Below, in pieces: positions 40,090 through 47,640 of a stretch of 64,000 nucleotides of DNA. Each line of letters opens with the position of its first letter. The stretch's first letter is position 1. The DNA is from Pseudomonadota bacterium (GTDB taxonomy: Bacteria; Bdellovibrionota; Bacteriovoracia; Bacteriovoracales; Bacteriovoracaceae), in NCBI GenBank assembly GCA_027487685.1, contig JAIYDC010000081.1, forward strand, positions 1 to 64,000. The letters run 5' to 3'. Made by a program: the position numbers and the translations under genes. The notes under the pieces are model-generated. The model searched no databases, was not told the origin of the DNA, and worked only from the letters and a program-made list of their open reading frames with translations.

Positions 40090-40126
40090 GAGGGGGCCCC
40101 AAGTGCCCCCCCTCTCTCTTTTTTTT
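40090..40126 (+). terminator. Intrinsic terminator after paralogue C
   Basis: GAGGGGGC (40090-40097) pairs with the GCCCCCC(C)TC run (40105-40114), followed by T-rich sequence ending in TTTTTTTT. It ends at the stop of convergent icd. Confidence 0.8.
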
Positions 40127-41563
40127 CTAGTCTTCGCCCTGTGCTTTAGTAAATCCGGGCTTGCCATCAAAGAGCTGAAGCTTCTCGATGTGCACCCACT
40201 TCACCTTAGCGTCAGTGATTCGGTAGAGAAGATCGTAGATCTGCCGGTCAGAAATCTCTTTACCATTTCTATTGATAAACCGGCAGCGCCAGTGGTCCAC
40301 GCAGGCGGTATCCGTCTTCCCCGGATAAACTTTAGTTCCCCGGTTCGAAATCATCTTGAGCTTCATCGCCGTCGATTCGCCACAGATTTCCATAATCGCT
40401 CCGAGATCACCCGGACCACCTTTGAACTCGACGAAGATGTCAGCGCCGTCCACCTTCCCTACCGCAGGTGAGGACTTGAGATTCTCGACAATCTTCACCG
40501 TATCAACACGACCCGGACGCGGCTTAGGTTTTCCGGCCGGCGCGAGGTTGGAGATTACTTTGGCCGTGAAATCCGTCGTGGAGGCACTCAGTGAATCTCC
40601 GGCAATGTCCCGAGTTTTACCATCTGGTGAGGCCCAGGTCTTTCGAACCGCGACTTCGATCCGTTCGGCGGCATCGAGCTCGCCAATGTACTTCAACATA
40701 AGGACACCAGAGAGGATCGCGGCGGTAGGATTAATGACGTTCTTTCCGGCATACTTAGGTGCCGATCCATGAACAGCTTCGAAGATAGCAGCATTGTGCC
40801 CAATATTCGCCGATGGCGCAAACCCCAGCCCCCCGATGAGGGCCGAGGTAAGGTCACTCATGATATCGCCGTTCATATTGGTCGTAACGATGACGTCGAA
40901 CTGCTCAGGCTTTTTCACTAGCTGATGACAGCAGTTGTCGATGATAATATGGTGCGCTTCGATTTCTGGATAATCCTTGGAAACTTCTTCGAAGACCTTT
41001 TTGAAGAGACCTTCCGTGAGTTTCATGATGTTTGCCTTTGTGGCGCAATGAACCGTCTTTCTGCCTTCCATCCGAGCGTACTCGAAGGCGTAGCGCATGA
41101 TCTTCTCACAGCCCGGTCGGGAAATGAGCTTTAAGCATTGCGCGACGTCTGGAGTCTGCATATGCTCAATGCCGGCATAGAGGTCCTCTACATTTTCCCG
41201 AATGACAACGAGGTCAAGCTTGCGACCAGAATAGGGCGTGGGAACTCCTTCGAACTCGCTTACTGGCCGAACGTTGGCGAAAGTTTCAAATAGCTTCCGA
41301 AGAGTAACATTGGCCGACTTCTCCCCAAAACCAACCGGAGTTTCCAAAGGCCCTTTAAGTACGATCCGGTTCTTCCGGATGGACTCAATGGTCTCCTCAG
41401 GGACACCACTCTCTATACCCTGCTTAAAGACCGAGGCACCAGCGTGGCGGATTTCCCAGTCAATGGTTACCCCTGCAGCTTCGATAATTTTCCGGGTAGC
41501 GTCGATGACTTCCGGCCCTATGCCGTCTCCGGGGATGAGGGTGATTGTATGTTTAGCAGTCAT
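40127..41563 (-). CDS. icd: NADP-dependent isocitrate dehydrogenase
   Basis: 478 residues, longer than E. coli Icd because of a C-terminal domain, as in Thermus-type enzymes. Converts isocitrate to 2-oxoglutarate. Motifs are ITLIPGDGIGPEV, VVIRENVEDLYAGIEH, the metal-binding NMNGDIMSDLTSALIGG and GSAPKYAGKNVINPTA, whose Lys-Tyr pair indicates NADP+. AAGGAG lies 7 bases before the ATG. A 39-residue membrane peptide gene sits just upstream and a LysR gene is divergent. Confidence 0.93.
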   Translation of the reverse strand: MTAKHTITLIPGDGIGPEVIDATRKIIEAAGVTIDWEIRHAGASVFKQGIESGVPEETIESIRKNRIVLKGPLETPVGFGEKSANVTLRKLFETFANVRPVSEFEGVPTPYSGRKLDLVVIRENVEDLYAGIEHMQTPDVAQCLKLISRPGCEKIMRYAFEYARMEGRKTVHCATKANIMKLTEGLFKKVFEEVSKDYPEIEAHHIIIDNCCHQLVKKPEQFDVIVTTNMNGDIMSDLTSALIGGLGFAPSANIGHNAAIFEAVHGSAPKYAGKNVINPTAAILSGVLMLKYIGELDAAERIEVAVRKTWASPDGKTRDIAGDSLSASTTDFTAKVISNLAPAGKPKPRPGRVDTVKIVENLKSSPAVGKVDGADIFVEFKGGPGDLGAIMEICGESTAMKLKMISNRGTKVYPGKTDTACVDHWRCRFINRNGKEISDRQIYDLLYRITDAKVKWVHIEKLQLFDGKPGFTKAQGED

Positions 41564-41573
41564 CGGTAACTCC

Positions 41574-41693
41574 TTAAAGGACGAATCCAGTCATGTGGGT
41601 GTGATGTTCAACTTGCTTGGCCTCTGACTTAGTGGTCACTTTGAGGATCATGGCAGTTAAGAGTGTGAGTAACAGAAACATTGTGTGTAGCAT
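41574..41693 (-). CDS. Small single-span membrane protein upstream of icd
   Basis: 39 residues: MLHTMFLLLTLLTAMILKV is a membrane helix, then a charged tail (TTKSEAKQVEHHTHMTGFV). ATG 41693 has AAGGAG 5 bases upstream, a near-ideal ribosome-binding site, and the stop codon lies within the icd leader. The ORF track shows only a longer ORF from 41801 that overlaps the divergent LysR start. Function unknown; possibly a small membrane modulator or a leader peptide for icd. Confidence 0.55.
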   Translation of the reverse strand: MLHTMFLLLTLLTAMILKVTTKSEAKQVEHHTHMTGFVL

Positions 41694-41777
41694 GAGTTCT
41701 CCTTGGTAGCTTAATAATAAGCCACCTGCTACAATTGCAGAAATAGATAAATACCATGGCATCCATTGGAGTTTCGA

Positions 41778-42650
41778 ATGAATTGGCTGAACTACCATCA
41801 TCTCTTTTACTTTTATAAAATCGCAGAGTTTGGTTCCGTATCCAAGGCCGCACTAGAGCTTAGGATTGGACAACCAACCCTAAGCTCCCAGCTAAAAGAG
41901 CTCGAGGGGCGACTGGGGATTCTTTTTGAGCGTCGCTCCCGCTCCCTCATCCTGACGGAGCGAGGAAAGATTGTGCTCAAGTACGCGCGAGAGATCTTTA
42001 CCCGTGGAGAAGAACTTTTGGGAGTTCTGGAACGAGGCCAGTTAGCTCTTCAACGGGAGCTGGTCCTTGGCGCTCAGGAGGGAGTGCCAAAGGCGATTAT
42101 CTGCGAGACTCTTCTAAGGCTTCACAGGCGCACGAACCTTAAGGTGCGAGTGAGTGAGGGTGAAGCGCCAGTGCTCCTAGATCAGCTCCTCGAGGGAAAG
42201 GTCGATCTGGTGGTCTTTGACCATGAGCTGTCCCACACCGATGGGACCATCGTCTACCGCCCCATCGATAAAGAGAAGATTGCCTTCTGGGGGGGTGACA
42301 ATTTTAGAAAGAAGGCACGTGGCTTCCCGAAGTCTCTTGATGCTCAGCCGATGATTCTCTCTTGCGTAGGCCATCCTCTGAGGCAAACAGTTGAGCGGTT
42401 TTTTGTCGAAAATGACCTCGAGCTACAGATCGCTATCGAGGCACCAGATACGGCCCTCATCAAGGAGCTAGCTGCTAACGGCGGCGGAATCGTGGCCCTA
42501 GGAGAGAGTACCGTGAGGGGTTGGGTGGACGCGGGACGACTCCATAGGATAGGGAATCTTCCTTACACGCAGAATTATAGTCTTGGGATTCTTAAGAAGT
42601 TTCTAAAGGATCCCCTATCAGAGATCATTCTTCAGGAGTTTCGAAGATAG
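41778..42650 (+). CDS. LysR-family transcription regulator (NhaR-like)
   Basis: 290 residues. N-terminal helix-turn-helix NYHHLFYFYKIAEFGSVSKAALELRIGQPTLSSQLKELE, close in style to NhaR, followed by a substrate-binding domain (VDLVVFDHELSHTDG, PMILSCVGHPLRQTVERFF, IKELAANGGGIVALGE). ATG 41778 has GGAG about 7 bases upstream; the track's TTG 41766 is earlier. Divergent from the icd operon, so it may control it. The effector is unknown. Confidence 0.88.
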   Translation: MNWLNYHHLFYFYKIAEFGSVSKAALELRIGQPTLSSQLKELEGRLGILFERRSRSLILTERGKIVLKYAREIFTRGEELLGVLERGQLALQRELVLGAQEGVPKAIICETLLRLHRRTNLKVRVSEGEAPVLLDQLLEGKVDLVVFDHELSHTDGTIVYRPIDKEKIAFWGGDNFRKKARGFPKSLDAQPMILSCVGHPLRQTVERFFVENDLELQIAIEAPDTALIKELAANGGGIVALGESTVRGWVDAGRLHRIGNLPYTQNYSLGILKKFLKDPLSEIILQEFRR

Positions 42651-42692
42651 CTAAATTTGGCACTAGTCGTCGGCAAATAATCGTCTAGATCT

Positions 42693-42718
42693 TTGACACC
42701 TGACAACTTTTTTATAAT
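42693..42718 (+). promoter_or_regulatory. Candidate promoter of the six-repeat gene
   Basis: A perfect TTGACA (42693-42698) and a perfect TATAAT (42713-42718), but with a short 14-base spacer, about 77 bases before ATG 42795. Confidence 0.48.
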
Positions 42719-42794
42719 CAAGCTCCCCCTCATCAAAAATTGCGGTACCGTGGAGCCACCTTGCCAATAACTGATAACTCTTAAAGGAGAGCTT

Positions 42795-43505
42795 ATGAAA
42801 TTTGTGGCCATGCTATCAATTGTATTTGTGTCTGGTTTTTCAATTGCTGCGGAGGCGTGCATAGGACGCCAGTGTTCGAGCATCCAGTGGACCTCATCTG
42901 GCGGTTGCGCAGAATACACGCCGAATGGTACCTACATTCAGGGAGTCTCACTGGATTTATGCCGCCAGAGCCAGGGGAGTAGCTATCAGTGGACCTCATC
43001 TGGCGGATGCGGAGAATACGCTCCCAATGGAACCTACATTCAAGGAGTGTCGGTGGATTTATGCCGCCAGACCCAAGGGAGTAGCTATCAGTGGACCTCG
43101 AGCGGGGGCTGCGGTGAGTACTCGCCGAACGGAACTTACATCCGAGGTGTGATCACAAACTACTGCCGAAATGAGCAAGGAAGTAGTTTCCAATGGACCT
43201 CATCCGGTGCCTGTGGGGAATACGCTCCGAACGGAACATACATCCGCGGAGTGGAGCTTAATTACTGTCGTCGAACTTCCAGAAGTCACGTAAACTGGAC
43301 GTCGTCAGGAGGTTGCGCTGAATATACTCCCAATGGAACATACGTAAGGGGAGTTAGCCTCAACGATTGCCGCGCAAGGAAAGGTAGTAAGTACGACTGG
43401 ACCTCTAGCGGCGGTTGTGGCGAATACTCACCCAATGGTACCTACATCCAAGGAGCACCTCTAAGTGCTTGTCGGAACGAGTGTGGTGTTGTTCGTCGAC
43501 GTTAA
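42795..43505 (+). CDS. Secreted protein made of six 34-residue cysteine repeats
   Basis: 236 residues. Signal peptide (FVAMLSIVFVSGFSIAAEA), then six near-identical 34-residue repeats with consensus QWTSSGGCGEYxPNGTYIxG followed by V..LC/YCR and a variable polar linker. Each repeat has two cysteines, so about six disulfides are likely. The DNA repeat is 102 bp and well conserved, so it could expand or contract. AAAGGAG lies before the ATG and a terminator follows, so it is a single-gene unit. I do not recognise the repeat family. Probably a surface or secreted binding protein (inference). Confidence 0.82.
   Translation: MKFVAMLSIVFVSGFSIAAEACIGRQCSSIQWTSSGGCAEYTPNGTYIQGVSLDLCRQSQGSSYQWTSSGGCGEYAPNGTYIQGVSVDLCRQTQGSSYQWTSSGGCGEYSPNGTYIRGVITNYCRNEQGSSFQWTSSGACGEYAPNGTYIRGVELNYCRRTSRSHVNWTSSGGCAEYTPNGTYVRGVSLNDCRARKGSKYDWTSSGGCGEYSPNGTYIQGAPLSACRNECGVVRRR
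42888..43488 (+). repeat. Six tandem ~102-bp coding repeats
   Basis: Successive units begin at or near TGGACCTCATCTGGCGG (or variants) at about 42888, 42990, 43092, 43194, 43296 and 43398, all in phase with the codons. Confidence 0.85.
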
Positions 43506-43533
43506 TCAATTCCTATGTCGGGGAGATTCTCCC

Positions 43534-43564
43534 AAAGAAGGCTGCCACATCGGTGGCCTTCTTT
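43534..43564 (+). terminator. Intrinsic terminator of the six-repeat gene
   Basis: AAAGAAGG (43534-43541) pairs with CCTTCTTT (43557-43564), with an inner CCAC/GTGG stem; T-rich 3' arm. Confidence 0.8.
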
Positions 43565-43670
43565 ATTAGTTTACTGGCCACCAGAAAGTAGACAGTATGA
43601 ATTCTTTTCTCAACGAATCCCCACTACGATGGTCCCGGCTACAATGAATAAAACACTTCCGGAGTCCTCT

Positions 43671-44672
43671 ATGAAGCTGCCTCTATTTATTCTATCCATC
43701 GCCCTCCTCTCTGCCTGCTCCAAGGTCAAAGAAATCGAAAAGAGGACCCAAAGCCTGGAGCGATCAACCGAAGAGGTTTCAACCACCACTGAGGAGCTCC
43801 TGGAAACCACGACCGTCATGTTCCAGCAGAATCGGGCGAGAGAAGCTGAGGCCACTCGTGAAGAGAAGTTTCAAATCCTCATGGATGATGAGGCAGAGCT
43901 CGGTGGCCGGATCACTGCAGCGGGTGTCTACCTCAGGTCTTTCGAATTTCAGCTCTGGTCCGGAAACCCAACCTTCGACGATCAACGCGCTTTGGATCAA
44001 TACTACCTGGATGCCGTCAATGAATTCACAGGCCGGAGTGCTGACTTATTCGAAAAAATCAACCTTCGTAGGATGTCTACCGTTCGCAAAGATAAAATGG
44101 AGATGTCATTTTATGCACTGGCAGCAAGCCTTCATTTGAATCATACCTTTCAAGAAGAACAGGCAAGAAATACAGGCCGGCCTCTAGTCTCGATGTATAG
44201 TCTGATTAAGAACGCACTCAAGAAGGAAAAAGAAAGGCAGACGCTTCTCCCCCATGAGGAAGTTCTGTTGAGCGGCATCAATAAGGAAATCATGACTGAG
44301 TTCCTAAAGGCACGGGTTGATATACTTTCCGCTTTCGCACTTAGAAACCTCACCGACAGTAGCGACATGACACTCACGCAAAGAGCGAAGTCCCTTATTT
44401 TCCGAATAACTGGAGGACGCTTGGGAGAAATTGATCTCCCCGAGGTCTACGAACAAACCAATGCCGCCACAAGGAACTCGATTACCAGATACCTCGATGA
44501 TGCTGTTGCAACACGGCAGTTTCTTAAAACAGTCGACATCGATAAGGTACTTGAGCGGACACTGGAATCAGCATTTAAGAGCATCGATCTCAATGAATCA
44601 AGGACCACTCCTCCGGCCGCTGACGAGCGCCGCGTAGGAATTAAAAAACTCATCGACCTTCTCCTGGGATAG
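43671..44672 (+). CDS. Predicted coiled-coil lipoprotein
   Basis: 333 residues. Lipobox LLSACSK, then a heptad-like coiled coil (KVKEIEKRTQSLERSTEEVS, TTTEELLETTTVMFQQNRAREAEA) and a large helical domain. Probably outer-membrane anchored and extending into the periplasm. The track ORF starts at 43515, but its first 52 codons are out of character; ATG 43671 has GGAG about 6 bases upstream. No family recognised. Confidence 0.75.
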   Translation: MKLPLFILSIALLSACSKVKEIEKRTQSLERSTEEVSTTTEELLETTTVMFQQNRAREAEATREEKFQILMDDEAELGGRITAAGVYLRSFEFQLWSGNPTFDDQRALDQYYLDAVNEFTGRSADLFEKINLRRMSTVRKDKMEMSFYALAASLHLNHTFQEEQARNTGRPLVSMYSLIKNALKKEKERQTLLPHEEVLLSGINKEIMTEFLKARVDILSAFALRNLTDSSDMTLTQRAKSLIFRITGGRLGEIDLPEVYEQTNAATRNSITRYLDDAVATRQFLKTVDIDKVLERTLESAFKSIDLNESRTTPPAADERRVGIKKLIDLLLG

Positions 44673-44798
44673 ATCGCTCCGGCGCCCCTACCCTGCCCCT
44701 ATCTGTTATTTTCTTCTGCCGGTGTGCTAATTGCTTTGCATTTTTCTCTACCTTCCTTAAGCTCATAGGACAAACCATGACCCTTCAAGGAGGAAGAT

Positions 44799-45338
44799 TT
44801 GAAGCGATTACTCGTCGTCGTTATCGCCGCTAGCGTGTCGGTAACAGCCCTGGCCCAAAGTGGCAAGAACACTGGACTCATCGGAAAGTCAGTTGACCAG
44901 TCTGGCCAATCAGCCGCTTACGGCATGTCCGGTTGCGGACTTGGCTCTGTACTCTTTGGTGAAACTGAAAGCCGCGGAGGTCAGATTCTCGCATCAACAA
45001 CGAATGGTATCTACGGAAACAATACCTTCGGTATGTCTTCGGGAACATCGAACTGCGTCCCGGACAACTCTGCCACAAGTGCGGCCATGCGGAAGAACAT
45101 GGAAATGTTCGTTGCTGCCAATAAAGAGTCACTTGCTAATGATGTGGCCAAGTCAAATGGTGAAACGATCACGGCCATTTCAAACATCATGGGCTGCACA
45201 GATTCATCGTACCTCGGAGCGAAACTCCAGGCACGCTATGAAACCATCTTCGCTACGAAAGAGGCAACTCAGGTCTCTGAAAGCATGATGACTACCGTGG
45301 CCACAGATCGGTACCTCGCCGAAACTTGCAAACTCTAA
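44799..45338 (+). CDS. DUF3015 exported protein, first copy
   Basis: 179 residues. Signal peptide (LLVVVIAASVSVTALAQ). The DUF3015 pattern is AAYGMSGCGLGSVLFGE, ILASTTNGIYGNNTFGMSSG and TSNC, then a helical C-terminal half with C..SSYL and ETC. Start is TTG 44799, 5 bases after AAGGAGG; no ATG fits. Periplasmic or outer-membrane; function unknown. It lies 15 bases upstream of a second DUF3015 gene, followed by DUF4105. Confidence 0.85.
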   Translation: MKRLLVVVIAASVSVTALAQSGKNTGLIGKSVDQSGQSAAYGMSGCGLGSVLFGETESRGGQILASTTNGIYGNNTFGMSSGTSNCVPDNSATSAAMRKNMEMFVAANKESLANDVAKSNGETITAISNIMGCTDSSYLGAKLQARYETIFATKEATQVSESMMTTVATDRYLAETCKL

Positions 45339-45353
45339 GGAAAGGTTAAGACT

Positions 45354-45815
45354 ATGAAATTCATCCTCATCGCATTTGCTCTTTCTCTCTCTCTTGCCGC
45401 TCTTGCAGCAAAGCCATACGGCATGGCCGGCTGTGGACTCGGATCTCAGCTGATGGGCAAGGAAGGCAATCAGATCCTCGCCGCGACCACTAACGGCACA
45501 GGAACTCAAACCTTCGGCATCTCTTCCGGAACATCGAACTGCGTGACCGCAACTCAGCAGACGGCCATGATCCGAAACTTCATTGAGGCGAACTATGCGG
45601 CCCTCGTCACTGACATGGCCAAAGGTCAGGGCGACGCCGTTAAGACCCTCTCTGGCTTCTACGGATGCGATACAACTGCTTTCGCCACTGAAATGAAGAC
45701 CAACTACGAGCGCATCACGCCGAGCACTGAAAACGCTACCGCTGTCATGGCGAACATTAACGCCGTGATCGAAACCACGCCGGCGCTCGCTTCAACCTGC
45801 ACACATGCTATCTAA
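45354..45815 (+). CDS. DUF3015 exported protein, second copy
   Basis: 153 residues, paralogous to its neighbour: KPYGMAGCGLGSQLMGK, QILAATTNG, TFGISSGTSNC and a C-terminal CDTTAF/STC. Signal peptide FILIAFALSLSLAALA. The shared cysteines imply conserved disulfides. The 3' end overlaps the DUF4105 start by 11 bases, and an intrinsic terminator lies 16 bases downstream, inside the DUF4105 reading frame. Tandem duplication is likely; the two copies have diverged considerably. Confidence 0.86.
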   Translation: MKFILIAFALSLSLAALAAKPYGMAGCGLGSQLMGKEGNQILAATTNGTGTQTFGISSGTSNCVTATQQTAMIRNFIEANYAALVTDMAKGQGDAVKTLSGFYGCDTTAFATEMKTNYERITPSTENATAVMANINAVIETTPALASTCTHAI

Positions 45816-47634
45816 GCTCCTCACGAGCAAGGGCACCCTTTGGGGTGTCCTTTTTTTTTGCTCCTTTGAAGTACTTGCCCAAAACTGGCAAGATCCCCAG
45901 TGGCAGCGCCTGCTCATCTACCGAGCGACACTAACAGGCCAGGAGTCTGAAGCTGATTCCCAAGAATTTTTTCTTCACAAAGATGGTAAGAGTAGACCTG
46001 ACCTCGAACTCAAAGCGCTGATCAGTGCTCTCGATGTTGAAGATTCGGATCCGACTAAGAATGCCTTTTGCCGCTTTCCCGCTCGGGTTCGTTGGCTCAG
46101 GAAGCACCGTTCAGTCCCTATTTCCAAGGTCCGCTGTGAAAATTATGAGAAATTTCGAGACCGAGTTGCTGCGAAAGCAGTCTCTGTTGTGTTCTCATCC
46201 TACTACCTGAATAATCCCGCTTCGAGCTTCGGCCATACGTTCCTGCGTCTGGGGAAGCAGGCAAATGAAGTCCGGGACCATGACTCCACAGCGACCGAGC
46301 TCCTCGACACCGGCATCAACTACGGCGCTCTGACAGATGGCGCGGGGCCAGTGGTCTTTGCCATCGGAGGCCTCACCGGCTGGTTCCAGGGCAATTACAA
46401 TGCTGTTCCGTACTACTACAAGGTGCGTGAGTATAACGATTTCGAAACCCGCGACCTCTGGAGCTATCAGCTCGACCTATCCTCAGAAGAAATTGACCTC
46501 ATCGTCGATCATATCTGGGAGCTGGGTCATACGAAGTTTGACTATTTCTTTCTGACGGAAAACTGCTCGTACCACGTTTTGAGTATCCTTGAAGCGACGA
46601 GACCAACACTAAAACTCCACGACCGGCTTCCACGTCTCTACACCATTCCATCAGAGACCCTAAAAGCGCTAAATGCCGAAGGACTGGTTCGGAAAGTGAC
46701 CTTCAGGCCCGCGCCAAGCACGCAATTCTACCACCAACTCGAGCTTCTCTCGCAGGCAGAACGAACAGAAGTTCGTCACCTGGTAGACTCCGGACAACGG
46801 CCGGAAACTGCGGCCCCACGTCGACGATCGCTGGTCTATGATGCGGCCCTGAGCCTCGTCGACTATAAGTACGCCAAAAAAATCCTGAAAGGTGACGAAG
46901 AGGCGCAAGCTCTCAAACGTCCACTCCTCATAGAGCGCTCGAAGATTCCTGTTCGAAGTGATGATATTGACTATTCCTACAAACTTGCTCGAGCGCCGCA
47001 CTTGGGGCACGGGCAGAAGCGACTTGGGATCGGTTACGTAAACCGTGACGGAAAGACCATGGGTGAAATCGAAGGACGCTTCGCTTTCCACGATGTTCTC
47101 GATATAGACGTCGGTTATCCACCTCGCACTCGCCTTGAGGTCATGAAGGCGCTGGTACAGACAAACGGAAATGAATTCCAGTTGCGTGACTTGTCCGTGG
47201 TCGATGTCCTCATGCTTGGCAAGAGAGATCAGTTCAATAAATCTCCAAGCTGGAAGGTTAAAATGGGCCAGACCCAGACGCGACTCGGTTTAAAGGATCT
47301 CACGACCCAGGGTTTTTCCGGGGGCTATGGCCTAAGTTTCGATCTTGGCGCTATCACTCCTTACCTCCTGGCCCACATCGAGACCGCCTACGTATCCGAA
47401 TACCGCCAACGCTTAAAACTTGGATACGGCGCAGATGCCGCAGTCATAAGTGACATAGGGGAACACTGGAAAATGCTAAATCTCCTTGAAGCACGCTTCG
47501 GGGAATGGAACGAGACACGTCTTTTGAATGAGCTCCGCTACTCGACCTCGGAGTACGGCGCAGGGGCCTTCCATCACAGCTGGCCCGAAGATGGCAGCTG
47601 GGAAACAGGCCTTCGCCTCTACCGCTACCTCTAG
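45805..47634 (+). CDS. DUF4105 (Lnb N-terminal-like) exported protein
   Basis: 609 residues. Signal peptide (TLWGVLFFCSFEVLA). The N-terminal half carries DUF4105 motifs NNPASSFGHTFLRLG, VVFAIGGLTGWFQGNY, KFDYFFLTENCSYHVLSILE, with conserved His and Cys that suggest a papain-like hydrolase fold (as proposed for the family). The C-terminal ~250 residues alternate hydrophobic/polar and end in LRLYRYL, possibly a beta-barrel or outer-membrane-associated domain. A perfect terminator overlaps codons 9-19, so expression may depend on read-through. Ends 6 bases from convergent rng. Confidence 0.82.
   Translation: MLSKLLTSKGTLWGVLFFCSFEVLAQNWQDPQWQRLLIYRATLTGQESEADSQEFFLHKDGKSRPDLELKALISALDVEDSDPTKNAFCRFPARVRWLRKHRSVPISKVRCENYEKFRDRVAAKAVSVVFSSYYLNNPASSFGHTFLRLGKQANEVRDHDSTATELLDTGINYGALTDGAGPVVFAIGGLTGWFQGNYNAVPYYYKVREYNDFETRDLWSYQLDLSSEEIDLIVDHIWELGHTKFDYFFLTENCSYHVLSILEATRPTLKLHDRLPRLYTIPSETLKALNAEGLVRKVTFRPAPSTQFYHQLELLSQAERTEVRHLVDSGQRPETAAPRRRSLVYDAALSLVDYKYAKKILKGDEEAQALKRPLLIERSKIPVRSDDIDYSYKLARAPHLGHGQKRLGIGYVNRDGKTMGEIEGRFAFHDVLDIDVGYPPRTRLEVMKALVQTNGNEFQLRDLSVVDVLMLGKRDQFNKSPSWKVKMGQTQTRLGLKDLTTQGFSGGYGLSFDLGAITPYLLAHIETAYVSEYRQRLKLGYGADAAVISDIGEHWKMLNLLEARFGEWNETRLLNELRYSTSEYGAGAFHHSWPEDGSWETGLRLYRYL
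45831..45859 (+). terminator. Intrinsic terminator inside the DUF4105 signal-peptide codons
   Basis: GGGCACCC (45831-45838), loop TTTG, GGGTGTCC (45843-45850) pair over 8 bp (one G-U), followed by TTTTTTTTT (45851-45859). It terminates the DUF3015 genes and overlaps codons 9-19 of DUF4105. Confidence 0.82.
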
Positions 47635-47640
47635 CAGTGC

